64,000 nt of DNA from Collybia mongolica. Lineage: Eukaryota > Basidiomycota > Agaricomycetes > Agaricales > Clitocybaceae. Made by a program: the position numbers and the translations under genes. The stretch covers positions 1,364,001 to 1,428,000 of the forward strand of contig JAAXNY010000011.1 in the NCBI GenBank assembly GCA_013420905.1. The letters are read 5' to 3'. Under the pieces are notes generated by a model. The model was not told the DNA's origin. It did no database searches and worked only from the letters and a program-made list of their open reading frames with translations. Shown one piece after another: positions 10,571-21,729 of the stretch (position 1 is the stretch's first letter; each line of letters opens with the position of its first letter).

Positions 10571-11286
10571 CAAATTCCCTTATCATGTGCCCCATCTATC
10601 TTTTTCTTCTTATGGATTACTGCTTACTCATAATTACTAATATTGGCTTAGATTACTCAGACAATTCTCCATGAGCCTTATTCATCCCATGCTTACTCAT
10701 CATAGTAGTAGCATATGATCAGTGTACAATTATCATATGATCAATTTCATAAGTGGTGACATTTGTAGTTTCAGTAAGCATTTTAGGCTCTCCAAAATTT
10801 CTAATTACTGATATACTTTAAGAGATGGATAAATCCAATACGAAATTTTCATTTTAAGATGTTTTAGCCTACCTGGCTTTTAGACCTGAACAAACATTGA
10901 CTTGATATTCTACTTTCAGCTAAGATTTCAGACAAACTTGAACTCATAACTTCAGCAACCCGTACACTTTCTGAAATTGAACCTTATATTTTATATTGAA
11001 TTAACCATTTACGAACTGTTGAATATTATTATTTCGGTGGTAGTTTAAGCCTTTCTTGAATTGCTCCCGAATTTTCACACATATCTACTTCCCGGGGTGA
11101 GTGACAGAGTACTTTTAAGTCCCTGATGACAACAGAGGATGTATCCATGTAGTATACAGAACAAACAGAGAAGAACATAGGTAGTATGTATATAACACTA
11201 CTGGATAGTACGTATAGAGTGATAAACAAAATCATAACAAGATAACTAATAAATATAAACGCGACAAATGGTTCAAAAGGACCTGA
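10571..11286. other. AT-rich intergenic DNA
   Basis: Between the Gypsy remnant and the SAP-domain gene. Very AT-rich, with short ORFs only in random frames. I see no gene, RNA or repeat that I can support. Confidence 0.5.
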
Positions 11287-12630
11287 TCATGGGTGCTCTT
11301 CGTTTGCATCTTCCAATCCCATGAGGGCCTTCCGATTTGGAGATCTACCTTCTGCCTGGCTGTTACCCAAAAGCAGGTCATATTGTTGCTCGACCATAAG
11401 TGTTTTCGCAAATACTTGTGGCGCGCCTGCGATGGCCTCCGCGAAAGAAAAGGCAAGTGACACGCTCGCATTGAGGACCCGCCATTTGAATCCCAGTACA
11501 TCCAAACCTGATATTTGTGTATTGCGTTCAATTGAGGGAAATGGGTATCCTACTTGGGCCGCAAGTCGAGCGATGGATGCAGTCAAAGGGTCGAACGGAG
11601 GAACAAGCGAACCAGAGGATACGCGTGATGGAGGATTTATGGGATTGAAAGAAACAACATTTCCAACAACAGCAGGAATGATAAGCGCCGGGATGGCCCA
11701 TTGCAGCAAAGTCATCCAGAATGCGTACGTTTGGAAGGTATGCCATGGAGGGTATGCAATAGATATGGAATAAGGAGAGTCCGGATTGGGCAGCTATATA
11801 TAGGTGCCCATTTATTATGAATTGGAAGGCGATAAGGAGTTTGGATACACACCTGAATATGCTTCCACGGAATCACCGTCGCTAAAATATACAATAGTTC
11901 TAAGACGGCGGACAATGACCATAGGGTTTGCGAGTTGGAGAGGAACTACCACAGTTTGAATAACCTGCCAGAAGTCCAAGCGAAATAAGACTCACACGTC
12001 GGACACGTATTAAGGTCTCCCGGCTGTTCTGTAGCATGTCGGTTTGCTTGATCTGCTTCGCTACAGAGTCGGTGTCTGGAGGCACTAGTACATGTTCAAT
12101 TAAGCTCATGGACGGACTGGGAGGGAGAGGAGGGAGGCTGCTCGGGGTGGTGTCATCAAATTGATGTGGGGACTGGTTTGGTGTGGAGGTGATTGGAGAC
12201 ACACGGCGCTTCAAGAAAGTTGATACGTCGCGAAGATCTGAGACAGGTGTCGACTCGCGTACAGGATCGAGAGCAGTGATGCGACGTCCCACCGAAGATC
12301 TGCTGGAGTTGGGCTTGAGAGAGGGCGGTTCAGGAGGCGCAATGCGTGAGCTAAAATGGGGTTTACATATTTATTATTAGAGGAGCGCAGATAGAGTTGA
12401 GCTCACCTTGGGAGCGGCTGTTGCGGCTGGACACTACGCTTCCTTCTACCAAATAACCCGCCAAAGGTCGGGTCATCCTCTAATGAAGACTGATTCGCGT
12501 CGAGATGTTTTTTAATTCTGGCCTGAAGCTCATCCTTTGTGCCCTGATCACTGAGTCTCAGCGCGGCCGCAATTTCCTGCAATTCAGACTTTTTTTTTGG
12601 TTGGAGGGCGCCGGTGAATGTTGGGGGCAT
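11287..12630 (-). CDS. SAP-domain protein with hydrophobic C-terminal half
   Basis: Four exons on the minus strand: 12630-12407, 12350-11996, 11945-11853 and 11793-11287, giving 392 residues in frame. Residues 1-60 hold a SAP motif ([19 protein letters not shown], then [15 protein letters not shown]), a helix-turn-helix that binds DNA or chromatin. Residues 75-190 are Ser/Pro-rich and probably unstructured, with a basic stretch (GRRKRS) near the end of exon 1. The second half has two clear membrane helices (about 202-220, [15 protein letters not shown]; about 252-271, [16 protein letters not shown]) and a weaker third one. A SAP motif plus membrane helices suggests an inner nuclear membrane protein that tethers chromatin, which is inference. 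It shares a short upstream region with the CFEM-like gene on the other strand. Confidence 0.8.
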
Positions 12631-12898
12631 AGTGGTCAGGAATAAACAAGGAACGGGTCGGTTGACTTCTGTGTTGGGGAGTGTTTACGCGTCTCACACG
12701 TGACCTTCGGGGAGCGTGTGTCAAACGAAACGATCTCCATCAATCACCCTGGACTCGTTATAAGTAGTCGGTCGACAAGAGCGTTGTTCCGGTTGTCTCT
12801 TTCTCTTTCAATTCCTCACCTCTGGCAGGTTTCGTCACATACAATCTTTTCCTGTCTTTATTTCTTTTTTTCCAATATCTTGTCCGTGCTATTCCACC
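12631..12898. promoter_or_regulatory. Divergent promoter region
   Basis: A 268-bp space between the start codons of the SAP-domain gene (-) and the CFEM-like gene (+). It holds pyrimidine-rich tracts near 12795-12870, common before basidiomycete start codons. No specific factor site can be named. Confidence 0.4.
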
Positions 12899-13562
12899 AT
12901 GTTCGGCCTCGTTCATCTCCTGTTCATCTATGCGCTCGTTAGTCGAAGTACGCGCCATTCGTTACTCCTGCTGCGAAGTGCTTTGATACGATCTGACAAC
13001 ATATAGCTTTTGCCTTCAATATCACGGCGAACAACCTCAATCTAACAACTACTGAAATGCTCAGTATCCCAGAGGGCGTGGTCAAGGCGACTGTGGGTCT
13101 CCTGGTCTGATTTCAGGAAGTTTCTTACTATTTTTTCAGTGCAATACCAATTGCACGGCAGCCGTCTCTGTGATTCAAGCATGTAACGACGACTCTGCCT
13201 GCCTATGTAGGGCCGATACCGTCGCAACTCTCCTCGACTGCGAGCAATGCATGTTTAACAAGCTCATCAACCTGAATTCGAAGATGGACTTCCGGGTGGG
13301 GTCTCAAGCGGTATTAGCTGGTAAGTGTTCATCCCCTGTTCATCGGTTTTTTTGGTAGAGCATACAATATAATATAGGCTATGCTGCGAGTTGCCAAAGC
13401 GTCGCCAACGTAACCCTCGCCGCCAACCAGACGAAGCTCACCCTTCCAGGTAACTGGGATGGACCATTTATTGCGGTTTTACCTGTGGGGGCTGTCGCCG
13501 TTGTAATCATCACGACGGTGATCTTAGGAGTCTCGGGGATCACGTTGGTGTCCACCATGTAA
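12899..13562 (+). CDS. Small secreted CFEM-like cysteine-rich protein, probably membrane or GPI anchored
   Basis: Four exons: 12899-12947, 13007-13092, 13140-13320 and 13378-13562, giving 166 residues. A short signal peptide (MFGLVHLLFIYALVSR) is followed by a domain with eight cysteines: CNTNC, a third Cys nine residues later, then NDDSACLCR, then DCEQC, and a last Cys in AASC. The spacing with an acidic residue just before the CxC pair matches the CFEM pattern (fungal extracellular domain that binds haem or acts at the surface). Two NxT-type glycosylation sites precede the tail. The C-terminus is a hydrophobic run (AVLPVGAVAVVIITTVILG) that ends almost at the stop, which fits a GPI signal or a single membrane anchor. 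CFEM identity is by pattern only; a different 8-Cys domain is possible. Confidence 0.78.
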
Positions 13563-13912
13563 CCCTGTAACTATGGGGAAATTATAGCACGTGACTCTTT
13601 TTTTTTCCGTGTCGAAGTCGCGATGTACAACATAATATAATCACTCATACGTGAATTCGTTATTGTTGCCCATTTTATACTCTGCTTTTTGAGACAACTC
13701 TTGTCGCTCTGGCGCTCCTTTGTAAACACTCAGCATGGGGTCTCGTCAGAAATGGCTCACTCTTCACTGAACAAAGCATAATATTCCCCCAAAAACGTTC
13801 TACTTTATCAACGTATTCTAAAACTTCGTCTACGCGTCGTCCTAATTACTTGGGAATTCGTAATTTCTTCCTTTCAACTATCCCAGCGTACACACAACAA
13901 CCCCGCCGGACC
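13563..13912. other. Intergenic, terminator and promoter
   Basis: 3' end of the CFEM-like gene and upstream region of the helicase. T-rich; no ORF or RNA gene is seen. Confidence 0.4.
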
Positions 13913-16900
13913 ATGCCAATATATGCTGAACGTATTGCTGATGAGACAGAAGCATTGCTCACGAATATCGCCTATCGATCTGAAGCCCTCGTCACAAGCC
14001 GCGCCTCCAACAAACTCACTGCAGCTGAGCAAGAATGGCTGCAAGAGGACCACGCCTCAGTTTTTCCACCATCTTTCTTTCCACCATACCACGCAGACAC
14101 TTCCCAACGAACGGAACGTTTCGACTGGCGACTACGCGCTCCTTCACGAATACGAAAGGATCTAGCTGCTAAAATGAAGCACCTGAAGTATGCACGTAGG
14201 AAACTGCCCCCTTTAGTCAACGTGGAGCAAGGAGAGCCCTTCTACGACGCAATTCGAGCCTACCAGGACCGGTGCGCTAGCCACTCCATCACATTCAACA
14301 TAAGGCTAATTTTCATCTAGCTTCTTACGACTTTTGGAGGCTGAACAGATGGAGGATGAAGCTGTTTTGAAAGAGAGGCTCTCAAGCTGGTCCCTCGCTC
14401 GTCTACAGGCCGAAGGATATTGTCTCACCGGCCTTTCGGCTTATTGGCTGCAAGCAAATCAATTTGGTCGGCCTGTGGCATCGTTCCTCTTGGGTCCAGG
14501 TATGACACTTCCCGAACACCGCTTTGAGTGAGTCCTACCTTCTACAGGGCCCCACATATCTGATTTGTCTGCGCCACACAGTAACGGGACTCAAGTCCTC
14601 ATTTCTCGAATAGATCCCCTCCAGGAGAAACCAATCCAGGGTTCCGTCATATCCTGTACCACTTCTCAAATCAAAGTTTCTTTTCCTGAGGAATTTGCGG
14701 TTGAAGAAGGCGAATGGAGACTCGATGTTGGCCGTTCCAACATCATCTTTGAACGAATGCGAACAGCCATCTCCCATCTCCAACACGATCCACAGCAACA
14801 AGAAGAGGTCACCTCTGCTCTAGACAGACAACTGATTTTGCAAGGAACTCACCTTCGCGACGTTCTTCTCCGAACATTCCAGCCATCCAGACGACCCCAT
14901 GCGCATATACCACTCCAATCTCCTGACGAAAAGGCCTACTTGCCCCACGAAATTCTAGAACATAGAACCCAGACGACAGATGATAACTTAGGAGCATTCA
15001 GCAATGATATGCGAATTCAAAGTTGGGCAAAGAGGTACTCCCGAGTCAATCCATTAATCATGGAAGGTGATCCAGTTTTGGAGGGGCTGAACTCAACACA
15101 AATTCAGGCTTTGGCACTGATGATAGGGCAACGCATCAGTCTCATACAAGGGGTAAGTTCTCAACATAATAGTAAGTGTAGCATTTTAAACGACTTCCTT
15201 AGCCTCCAGGAACCGGCAAGACGAAGACCATTATCGAAGCCGTTAAATTGCTCAAGGTTTGATTTTTCACAAGGCCACCAACTGATCTCATTTTCCCCTG
15301 TAGGTCCACTTCGAAGTACCTCATCCAACCCTCGTTTGCACGTACACAAATGTTGCAGTCGATAATTTAGTTGAGGGTCTGGTCGCATCTGGAGTCAAAC
15401 CCCTTCGCGTCGGCTTCGGGGGCAACGTTCGACTATCCCTCCTTGAATACACGCTCGACCACAAACTCAAAGCTCACCCCCTCCATGTCAGTGTCAGTAA
15501 TACTTCCAGGCGTGAAGAAGAGCTTAGCGGGCGTATCAAAGACCTGGAGGCAAGACTCGCCGGTCTCCGAAACACCAACAGCAATAATGCCCGCGTGAAT
15601 AAACGAGCGGACAACATGCAGTTGGCATTGTTGCAAATGGAGCGTGAGCACGGTGTACTCAAATCTCGCATCTACGCCATGAAGCAAGAGATGCTACGGG
15701 ATGTTATTGCAGACGCAGATGTTGTACGTCAAGATTAAGCTCTCGATCCCGTGCCCCACTCACTATGTGCACCCTGTAGATTTGCACGACATGCATCACA
15801 TCTGCATGTGTCGCTCTAAACGTGACAGACTTTCCTGTAGTCTTCCTAGACGAGGCTTCGATGTCAACTGAACCGGCTTCTTTGATTCCTATCATGAAAG
15901 GCGTAAGTCGACCATGAAAGTAATATATACCCTCTCACAAAAGTATTTTTGTATAGTCACGGCATCTGGCCCTTATCGGTGACCACAAGCAGCTCCCCCC
16001 TGTTATCACCAGTCGGGAGGCGCAGGCCCTAGGCCTTGGTACAAGTTTATTCGAGCGACTAACAGACGAAGGCGGTGAGTTTGGTCAATATCGCTCAGGT
16101 TGAAATATCTAACTCGGGTCTTCCAGTTGTTCCGTCCATTATGCTCGATGTTCAGTACCGCATGCACCCGGCCATTTCACTTTTCCCGTCCACAGAATTT
16201 TACAACTTCACCTTGCTGAACGGTACAGTTGATTCTGTCGGCAATGTGTCACCCCTATATTTGCCTCCTAGTTCGCAGCACCTCCAGGCAGATCTCCAAA
16301 CTGGGAACAGGCCATCAGTTATTTTCCTTGACCACGCCGGACGAGAATCGATGAACGATCGCAGTCGCGTCAATCGCGACGAGGCAAACATCGTGGCAAG
16401 CGTCGTGGAAGATCTGCTGCTCAACAACCCAGTACGTCTCCACAAAACTATCATGTGAAAAACGGAGTCTGAGAAAATCAGCAATTGTGTGGACATGACA
16501 TTGGAATAATTGCGCCCTACGTCGCGCAAATCTCGCTGTTGAACCGGTTATTTCATACCGATGCCATGTATTTGAAACGGTTTAAGGAAGTGCTTGGCGA
16601 CCAGCGTGTCATGCAGCTCGCGAATATCGAAATCAAGACTGTGGACGGCTTCGAAGGGCGTGAAAAAGAGGTAATCATATTTTCGACGGTCCGAAACAAT
16701 CCTGGTGGGTATATTGGGTTCCTCGCGGATCAGAGGAGGCTAAACGTGGGCCTGACGCGTGCCAAGCGAGGCCTTTTCGTCATCGGCAACATCACCACGC
16801 TGAAGACTGGGAAAATGAGCGGTGGGGAGGGTGCTGCAAAGGTGGGCAAGGGCGCAGAATCCTGGCGTCGTTATGCCAAATTTTTGACCGACCACGGATT

Positions 16901-16988
16901 GGTGATCAAATTAGCCGGGGATGCCCTGGGTCAGGCACTATACGGGAATTTGAATGCGGCGAGGGCATCTGTTCAGCGTTTGCGGTGA
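13913..16988 (+). CDS. UPF1-like superfamily 1B helicase (AAA_11/AAA_12 type)
   Basis: Nine exons: 13913-14271, 14321-14499, 14548-15152, 15203-15256, 15304-15723, 15780-15902, 15957-16074, 16127-16431 and 16482-16988, giving 889 residues. All helicase motifs are present: GPPGTGKT split at the exon 3/4 border (about 381-388), [14 protein letters not shown] (about 562), GDHKQLPP (about 588), QYRMHP (about 628), DGFEGREKE (about 776) and LTRAKRG (about 808). Between motifs Ia and II lies a predicted coiled coil (about 470-530, rich in Lys/Glu/Arg), as in stalk regions of UPF1 relatives. The N-terminal 300 residues have a beta-rich part ([13 protein letters not shown]...) like the OB-like domain of IGHMBP2/Hcs1. 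The best guess is a Hcs1/SMUBP2-type DNA/RNA helicase. The DEAS box differs from the DEAA/DEAG of UPF1 and Hcs1, so the orthologue is not certain. The start ATG at 13913 follows an in-frame stretch without ATG. Confidence 0.9.
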
Positions 16989-18205
16989 AAGGACGGCATG
17001 GAGCCCACCGGCAGGAATTTACGTGACGGGACAAACCGAGTTCCAGGGTGCGAATTGGACCGAGTTAGACTTCATCCCTTCGCCGAAGAGTTGATGATGC
17101 AATACCTCAGGTGGTTGTAACTGGAAGCCGGTATTTCGCTGTTACCTACACGGCCTCGCCTCCCCCGCCAAGACGTTTCGTTGACCCTTACTTTGCCCGA
17201 GTATGTCATCACTGTTGATAGTTATCGATACACTTTTCTTTTTTTTCTTTTTTTTTTCACAAAGTGAGGATGATCGAGGACGATTTAGAATTTTACTCAA
17301 TTTGGAAACTTTTTCGCCGGGGAGAATGTGAAACGGGATGCTTATATATTACGATCATCAGCTGACGACGTTGTTGAGACTTGGTTCAGTAGGAATGAAT
17401 TACCCGTAAACCATTATTTCCATGTCAGCTCCGAAATCAATGTAGGGCAAGGACAAATAAGCATGCCGGCGGAACAACGGCGAGGTTGACCACACATGGC
17501 TCGGCCCCGCCGCGCTATACCTTAAAGCTTGCTAATTATATGATTACATGGCGTTTAACACAGCAATCGCCAACAAGCACGCTGCGGCGGGGCCGAATAA
17601 GTAAGCAATTTCAACTACACAACCATTGGGTCCTTCCCGAGCGCTGAAATCTACATACCAATACTGTGATGAATTTATGAGCAGAACAGAATCAGGATCC
17701 ACCGCCGAGGTGGATGGTCGCTTAACGACAGGCACAAGGGATTACCTAACGAAGTCATTGAGGAATTTGAAAGTGGAATTGACGGTTCGTGGTCGACTCA
17801 GGGCTTTTAGGCGGGACGTATATCCAGATCTGAGCGTCATATCCGATCCAATTCAAACTATTATGCCGCATCGAAAAAATCTCATCATAGCCCCCGCGCT
17901 CGCCTTGCGTAATCCTTGCTGTTTTTTTTTTTCTCTTTCTCTTCGACGACCATCGCTGTGAGCATTCTCGCGAGTCTTGTCAACTCACTCCCGCGCGCGC
18001 AAATTAATCACAGACGACAGCGAAGCACGCAAAGTCTTTGCCTGTCCACTTTGCACACTGTCTGCCAGTCCAACATCCATAATCGGCCAGAAGCCAGCCC
18101 AATCATTCACAGAAACTGTTTCTCAAAGGACAGGTTCGATTCCAGTAAAAGCGACGATCTGCCATCATTCCACACCAGCATTTCCTCATACATCACTCAA
18201 CATTC
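16989..18205. other. Intergenic, no supported gene
   Basis: 1.2 kb between two plus-strand genes. It contains a T/C tract (17230-17260) and ORFs of about 60-110 codons on both strands (17544-17735 minus, 17626-17961 plus) without domain or convincing codon pattern. The last 300 bp are CT-rich and probably the 5' leader of the next gene. Confidence 0.45.
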
Positions 18206-21200
18206 ATGCCTGCTTCCTCGTCAGGTCTTCAAAAGACTAGGCGTCCTTCTCCTCCTGTTCATCCAGCCCCAACTATGAATATTCCTCATCGCCCTTCCGA
18301 GATCGACAATGTCCTCAGTCGCCTACAAAAGCTCTCATTGCCGTCTCATTCTCCCTCATCCCTGACATCTCCGTCCAGCTCGGTGTTTTCTCCTTCCTCC
18401 GATTCTCTCAAGGCTCGGAATACCCTCGGCGCTCCATTCTCCATGTCATACCTATACCCTTCCAACCAGGTTGAAGATGACGATGTTCCCACCATCATCG
18501 ACACCTTCGCTCCCAGGCCGCTAGCATATGACCTGTCTCCCACTTCTTCCGCCAGCAGTGACTTTGATTCTGTTTCGTCTCACTCGTCTTTTCCGAGGGC
18601 CTCGTTCGACGCCTTTATTGCTACTCGCTCGCGTGTTGTCCGGGTATGTGGCGTATAACCACCGCACAATCCACACTGACTCCCGTCGCCCAGCTGTATA
18701 ATCTCCCGGCCTTGGCAGAGGCTTTTTTATCCGCTGTGTTTCTCCCGCAAAGTGTACGTCTATGATACTTTTCTCTTCGCTAAAAGTAAGCGTAATTTTT
18801 ACGCGCAACTTACGCGTTCTGTATTAGTTTGCACTTGGCCGGATCCCGGTGCCAGTGACGATGTGGACCTTACGCGACGATTACTCGGGTTCCCGCTGCG
18901 ACAGTGTCTGGGCGGTGTATCGCATTCACGAGGAGGTAAGTTAAGACGTGTCGACATTTATATTGGCTCCGATTCCGGGTCGAGGCTTCGCGTCGGGATT
19001 CCTTTTTGGCCGCTCGTATTATATCACGTGGTTGATTGTTGTCGCGACAACGGTGTCACGTTGTTCATCACCACGTAAAAAAAATCCTGTGTTTTATCGC
19101 GTCAAATATTTCCAGGAACTCCCTTCCACGCATTTCACGGATTTCCGGCCACCGAAACCACGCCTCCGCGACCCTACCTCTTCCGGACAACAACCCTTAG
19201 TCTCTTCTCTTGCATTTCAATTTTCCTTTGTCTCCTACATATACCCGTCCCGCATCATGCCAACTAATATCTTCGCTAGGCCGCTGCTGCCCTCTCCCTT
19301 TCAGGTCCTGCCATGTCTGTCGCTACTGCTCTAGAGAGCGATTTGGAACCCTTCCATAAACTTCGGCGCTTCGTTCTCAGCCCTCCCGTAAGTTCCGCTT
19401 TACGTATTCTATCCAACCAGACTTGCTTACCGCTTTTTTTTTAGGCACAAAATGCATCGTCTCGCTCTCTTCGCTCCTCCATCACTGTCTCTAACCGCCC
19501 ACAACTACGCGTCTCATTCTCTTATCCTAATCTACAAGATAATAGACCTGTCTCTGATCCGTCTCCCGGAATGGACCTTGGTGATTATACCATTTCGACC
19601 AATCCCCCCAACCCGAGAATGAGTTTCAGACAGGGAGATTGGATGTGAGTGTTATTCATCGTCTCCCGATCGTCGGCACCGTGTCTATCTTTATCGACAT
19701 TGTCTCGATCGAGCGATCATGCTCGTTCCAAAACTCAATTCAATTCCTGAATGCTAATACAAATTCCTCCCTCCAGATGCAGCTCGCCGAAGTGTGCCGC
19801 CCATAACTTTGGGTAAGTCTCTCGTCGACCCTTTCCCCTTCATAAAGCCCTTGCTTGCGCTCTCTGTGTCTCAGCTCACTATCCACAATGCTAACCGCTT
19901 CATTTCCCTGTATGATTCTCCACAGACGCAACCTGGCCTGCATTGGATGCGGATGCCCACGCGGCGGCGGAATCTCGCAGACCCAGCAGCACCAACAGTC
20001 TTATCCGTCCAACAAAACGCTCTCATCTCCGCGTTTTTCTTCGACCCCCGCCCATAACACATCTCTCCCACCCCCACAGCCGCAGCATGTCTATCCTCAG
20101 TTCCCACAGCAGCCTGCCTATGTGTCTTCTCCCGCGCCACCTGCAAAATCTCCCCATCCGCTCCTCACGCCATCCGGTAGAGCCTTCGCAGTTGGCGGTA
20201 AGGTCCAAAATATATCTAGCGACCCGTTATCACCTTGCATCATGTATTGGCCTGATAATGAACCGTTCCCTGAGCAAGGCCAGATACGCCCCAGTGGCTT
20301 AGTCGGTGTCCCCGTAAGCTCTATTCTCCCCCCCATGGTTTATGGCTGAGATCCGTTTCGTGAATGCTTAGCAACCTCCCATACTCAATACGGGCAATAG
20401 AGGGCCCATTTCGCATGTACATACCGGTTTCTCTCTTCCCACCGATATTTGATTAATCCCTCTTGGCCTGTTATAGCAACCTGGTGACTGGATTTGTCTC
20501 AAATGCAACTACCTGAACTGGAGGCGGAGGAAAGTCTGCCAGACGTGTTTACCCTGTACGTATTTCCCTTTGGAATGCGATTAACACACCCTCACCTTCG
20601 TTACAGACGCAGAGGGCAATGGGGACTCTATCTCCGCCGCAGTGCAAGCAGAACGTATCGCCTTGCTCACATCAGTTTTAGCGCAGGCGCAGAAACACCC
20701 CAACCCTGCCCAGCCATCCTCCCAAGCGCCCCGCTCGCACTCGATGACCCCTCCGCAGCAGAGTCGTCCCTTCATCGATGTCTCGCCTACCCAGATCCAC
20801 GCGCCCGTCCACCGCTCCCTTTCGCATTTTGAACTGGGCGCACAATACACTAATACCCGTCCCATCTATCAAACCTCGGGCCATCGCCAGCCTTCGCCCT
20901 TGTACTCCACAGGACCTAATCTCCGCCAGATGCCAGTCCACGCTCCCGCGCCTCTGCTCCCATCTTTCTTATTGGAACATGAATCACCCACCCTGTCTCC
21001 CACGTCAACATCCTCAGCCGACCTATCATTTGAAGAATTTGATGATCTTACTTCACCGAATCATGCATTCCCCCACGCTAATAGTAGCGATAATTCCGTC
21101 ACGAGCTCCCCAGTCGGTAATATTTGGCGACTGGACGGAGAAGAAAGCAAATCCCTATCAGCATTTGCCCTGCCGAATCGCCAGGACCTCCTCGGTAACA

Positions 21201-21229
21201 GTCGGGAGGGTCTTCGCCTTCACTCGTGA
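18206..21229 (+). CDS. RRM-like plus two RanBP2-type zinc fingers, RNA-binding protein (Nrp1-like)
   Basis: Ten exons: 18206-18643, 18694-18753, 18828-18935, 19280-19387, 19445-19644, 19777-19812, 19926-20313, 20372-20416, 20477-20555 and 20607-21229, giving 694 residues. Residues 140-250 read like a divergent RRM (RVVRLYNLPALAEAFLSAVF ... VWAVYRIHEE ... ALSLSGP). Two RanBP2-type fingers follow: the first at about 303-330 (GDWICSSPKCAAHNFG, NLACIGCGCPR) and the second at about 462-490 (PGDWICLKCNYLNWRRRK, VCQTCLPYAEGNG). Such fingers bind single-stranded RNA. Both fingers have an intron between the first and second cysteine pair or just after. The rest is Pro/Ser/Gln-rich low complexity. The combination resembles yeast Nrp1, a stress-granule RNA-binding protein; that match is from memory of the architecture. 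An alternative start at 18275 is possible. Confidence 0.85.
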
Positions 21230-21729
21230 TTTCATGTATGCTCTCGTTTCACGCCTACCGATATTCGCCGCTGACGAGGGCACATATTTTCCCCTTTCCC
21301 CCGCTATTTCTTGTGCTACAAATATTATCAGTGACTAATGAGGACATCCGAGGTTACGGGGGTTGGGATAAACAATTTTGGGACAGGGAGGAAATGTTTC
21401 TGCAACGCAACGCACCGGGACGATTTAAACATGTTTATTTCTTTTTTGGAATTCCCGCATCTTCGCCTTACTTATTGTGACAACTAATCTAACTACTGCT
21501 TCGGCCCCCTTGAGCTCGGTCGTCTTGTACCCCATAGGAATGCACCTTTAGGCACTTTCACGCGTATCTACGTCGCCTATGTACCTTGCCTGTTATATTA
21601 TCTTGGAACGAACCTAGTTATAAGAATTTGCTGTCGGTCCTTGCTTGGACCAGGCCAGACTGAGAATAAATAGCTAATAATGATACGCGTCACGTTATCT
21701 TACGCGTTTTGGACTCTGAACACGATAAC
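21230..21729. other. Intergenic
   Basis: 500 bp between the zinc-finger gene and APC1. I see only untranslated-looking sequence; no gene. Confidence 0.4.

Noticed and set aside
17544..17735. Minus ORF ending in a hydrophobic helix
   Set aside because: Overlaps an equally long plus ORF, no start context, no upstream exons found; likely chance.
19116..19334. Exon reading ELPSTHFTDFRPP in the zinc-finger gene
   Set aside because: Its frame ends in a stop and it breaks the good join between HEE and the AAAALSLSGP exon.
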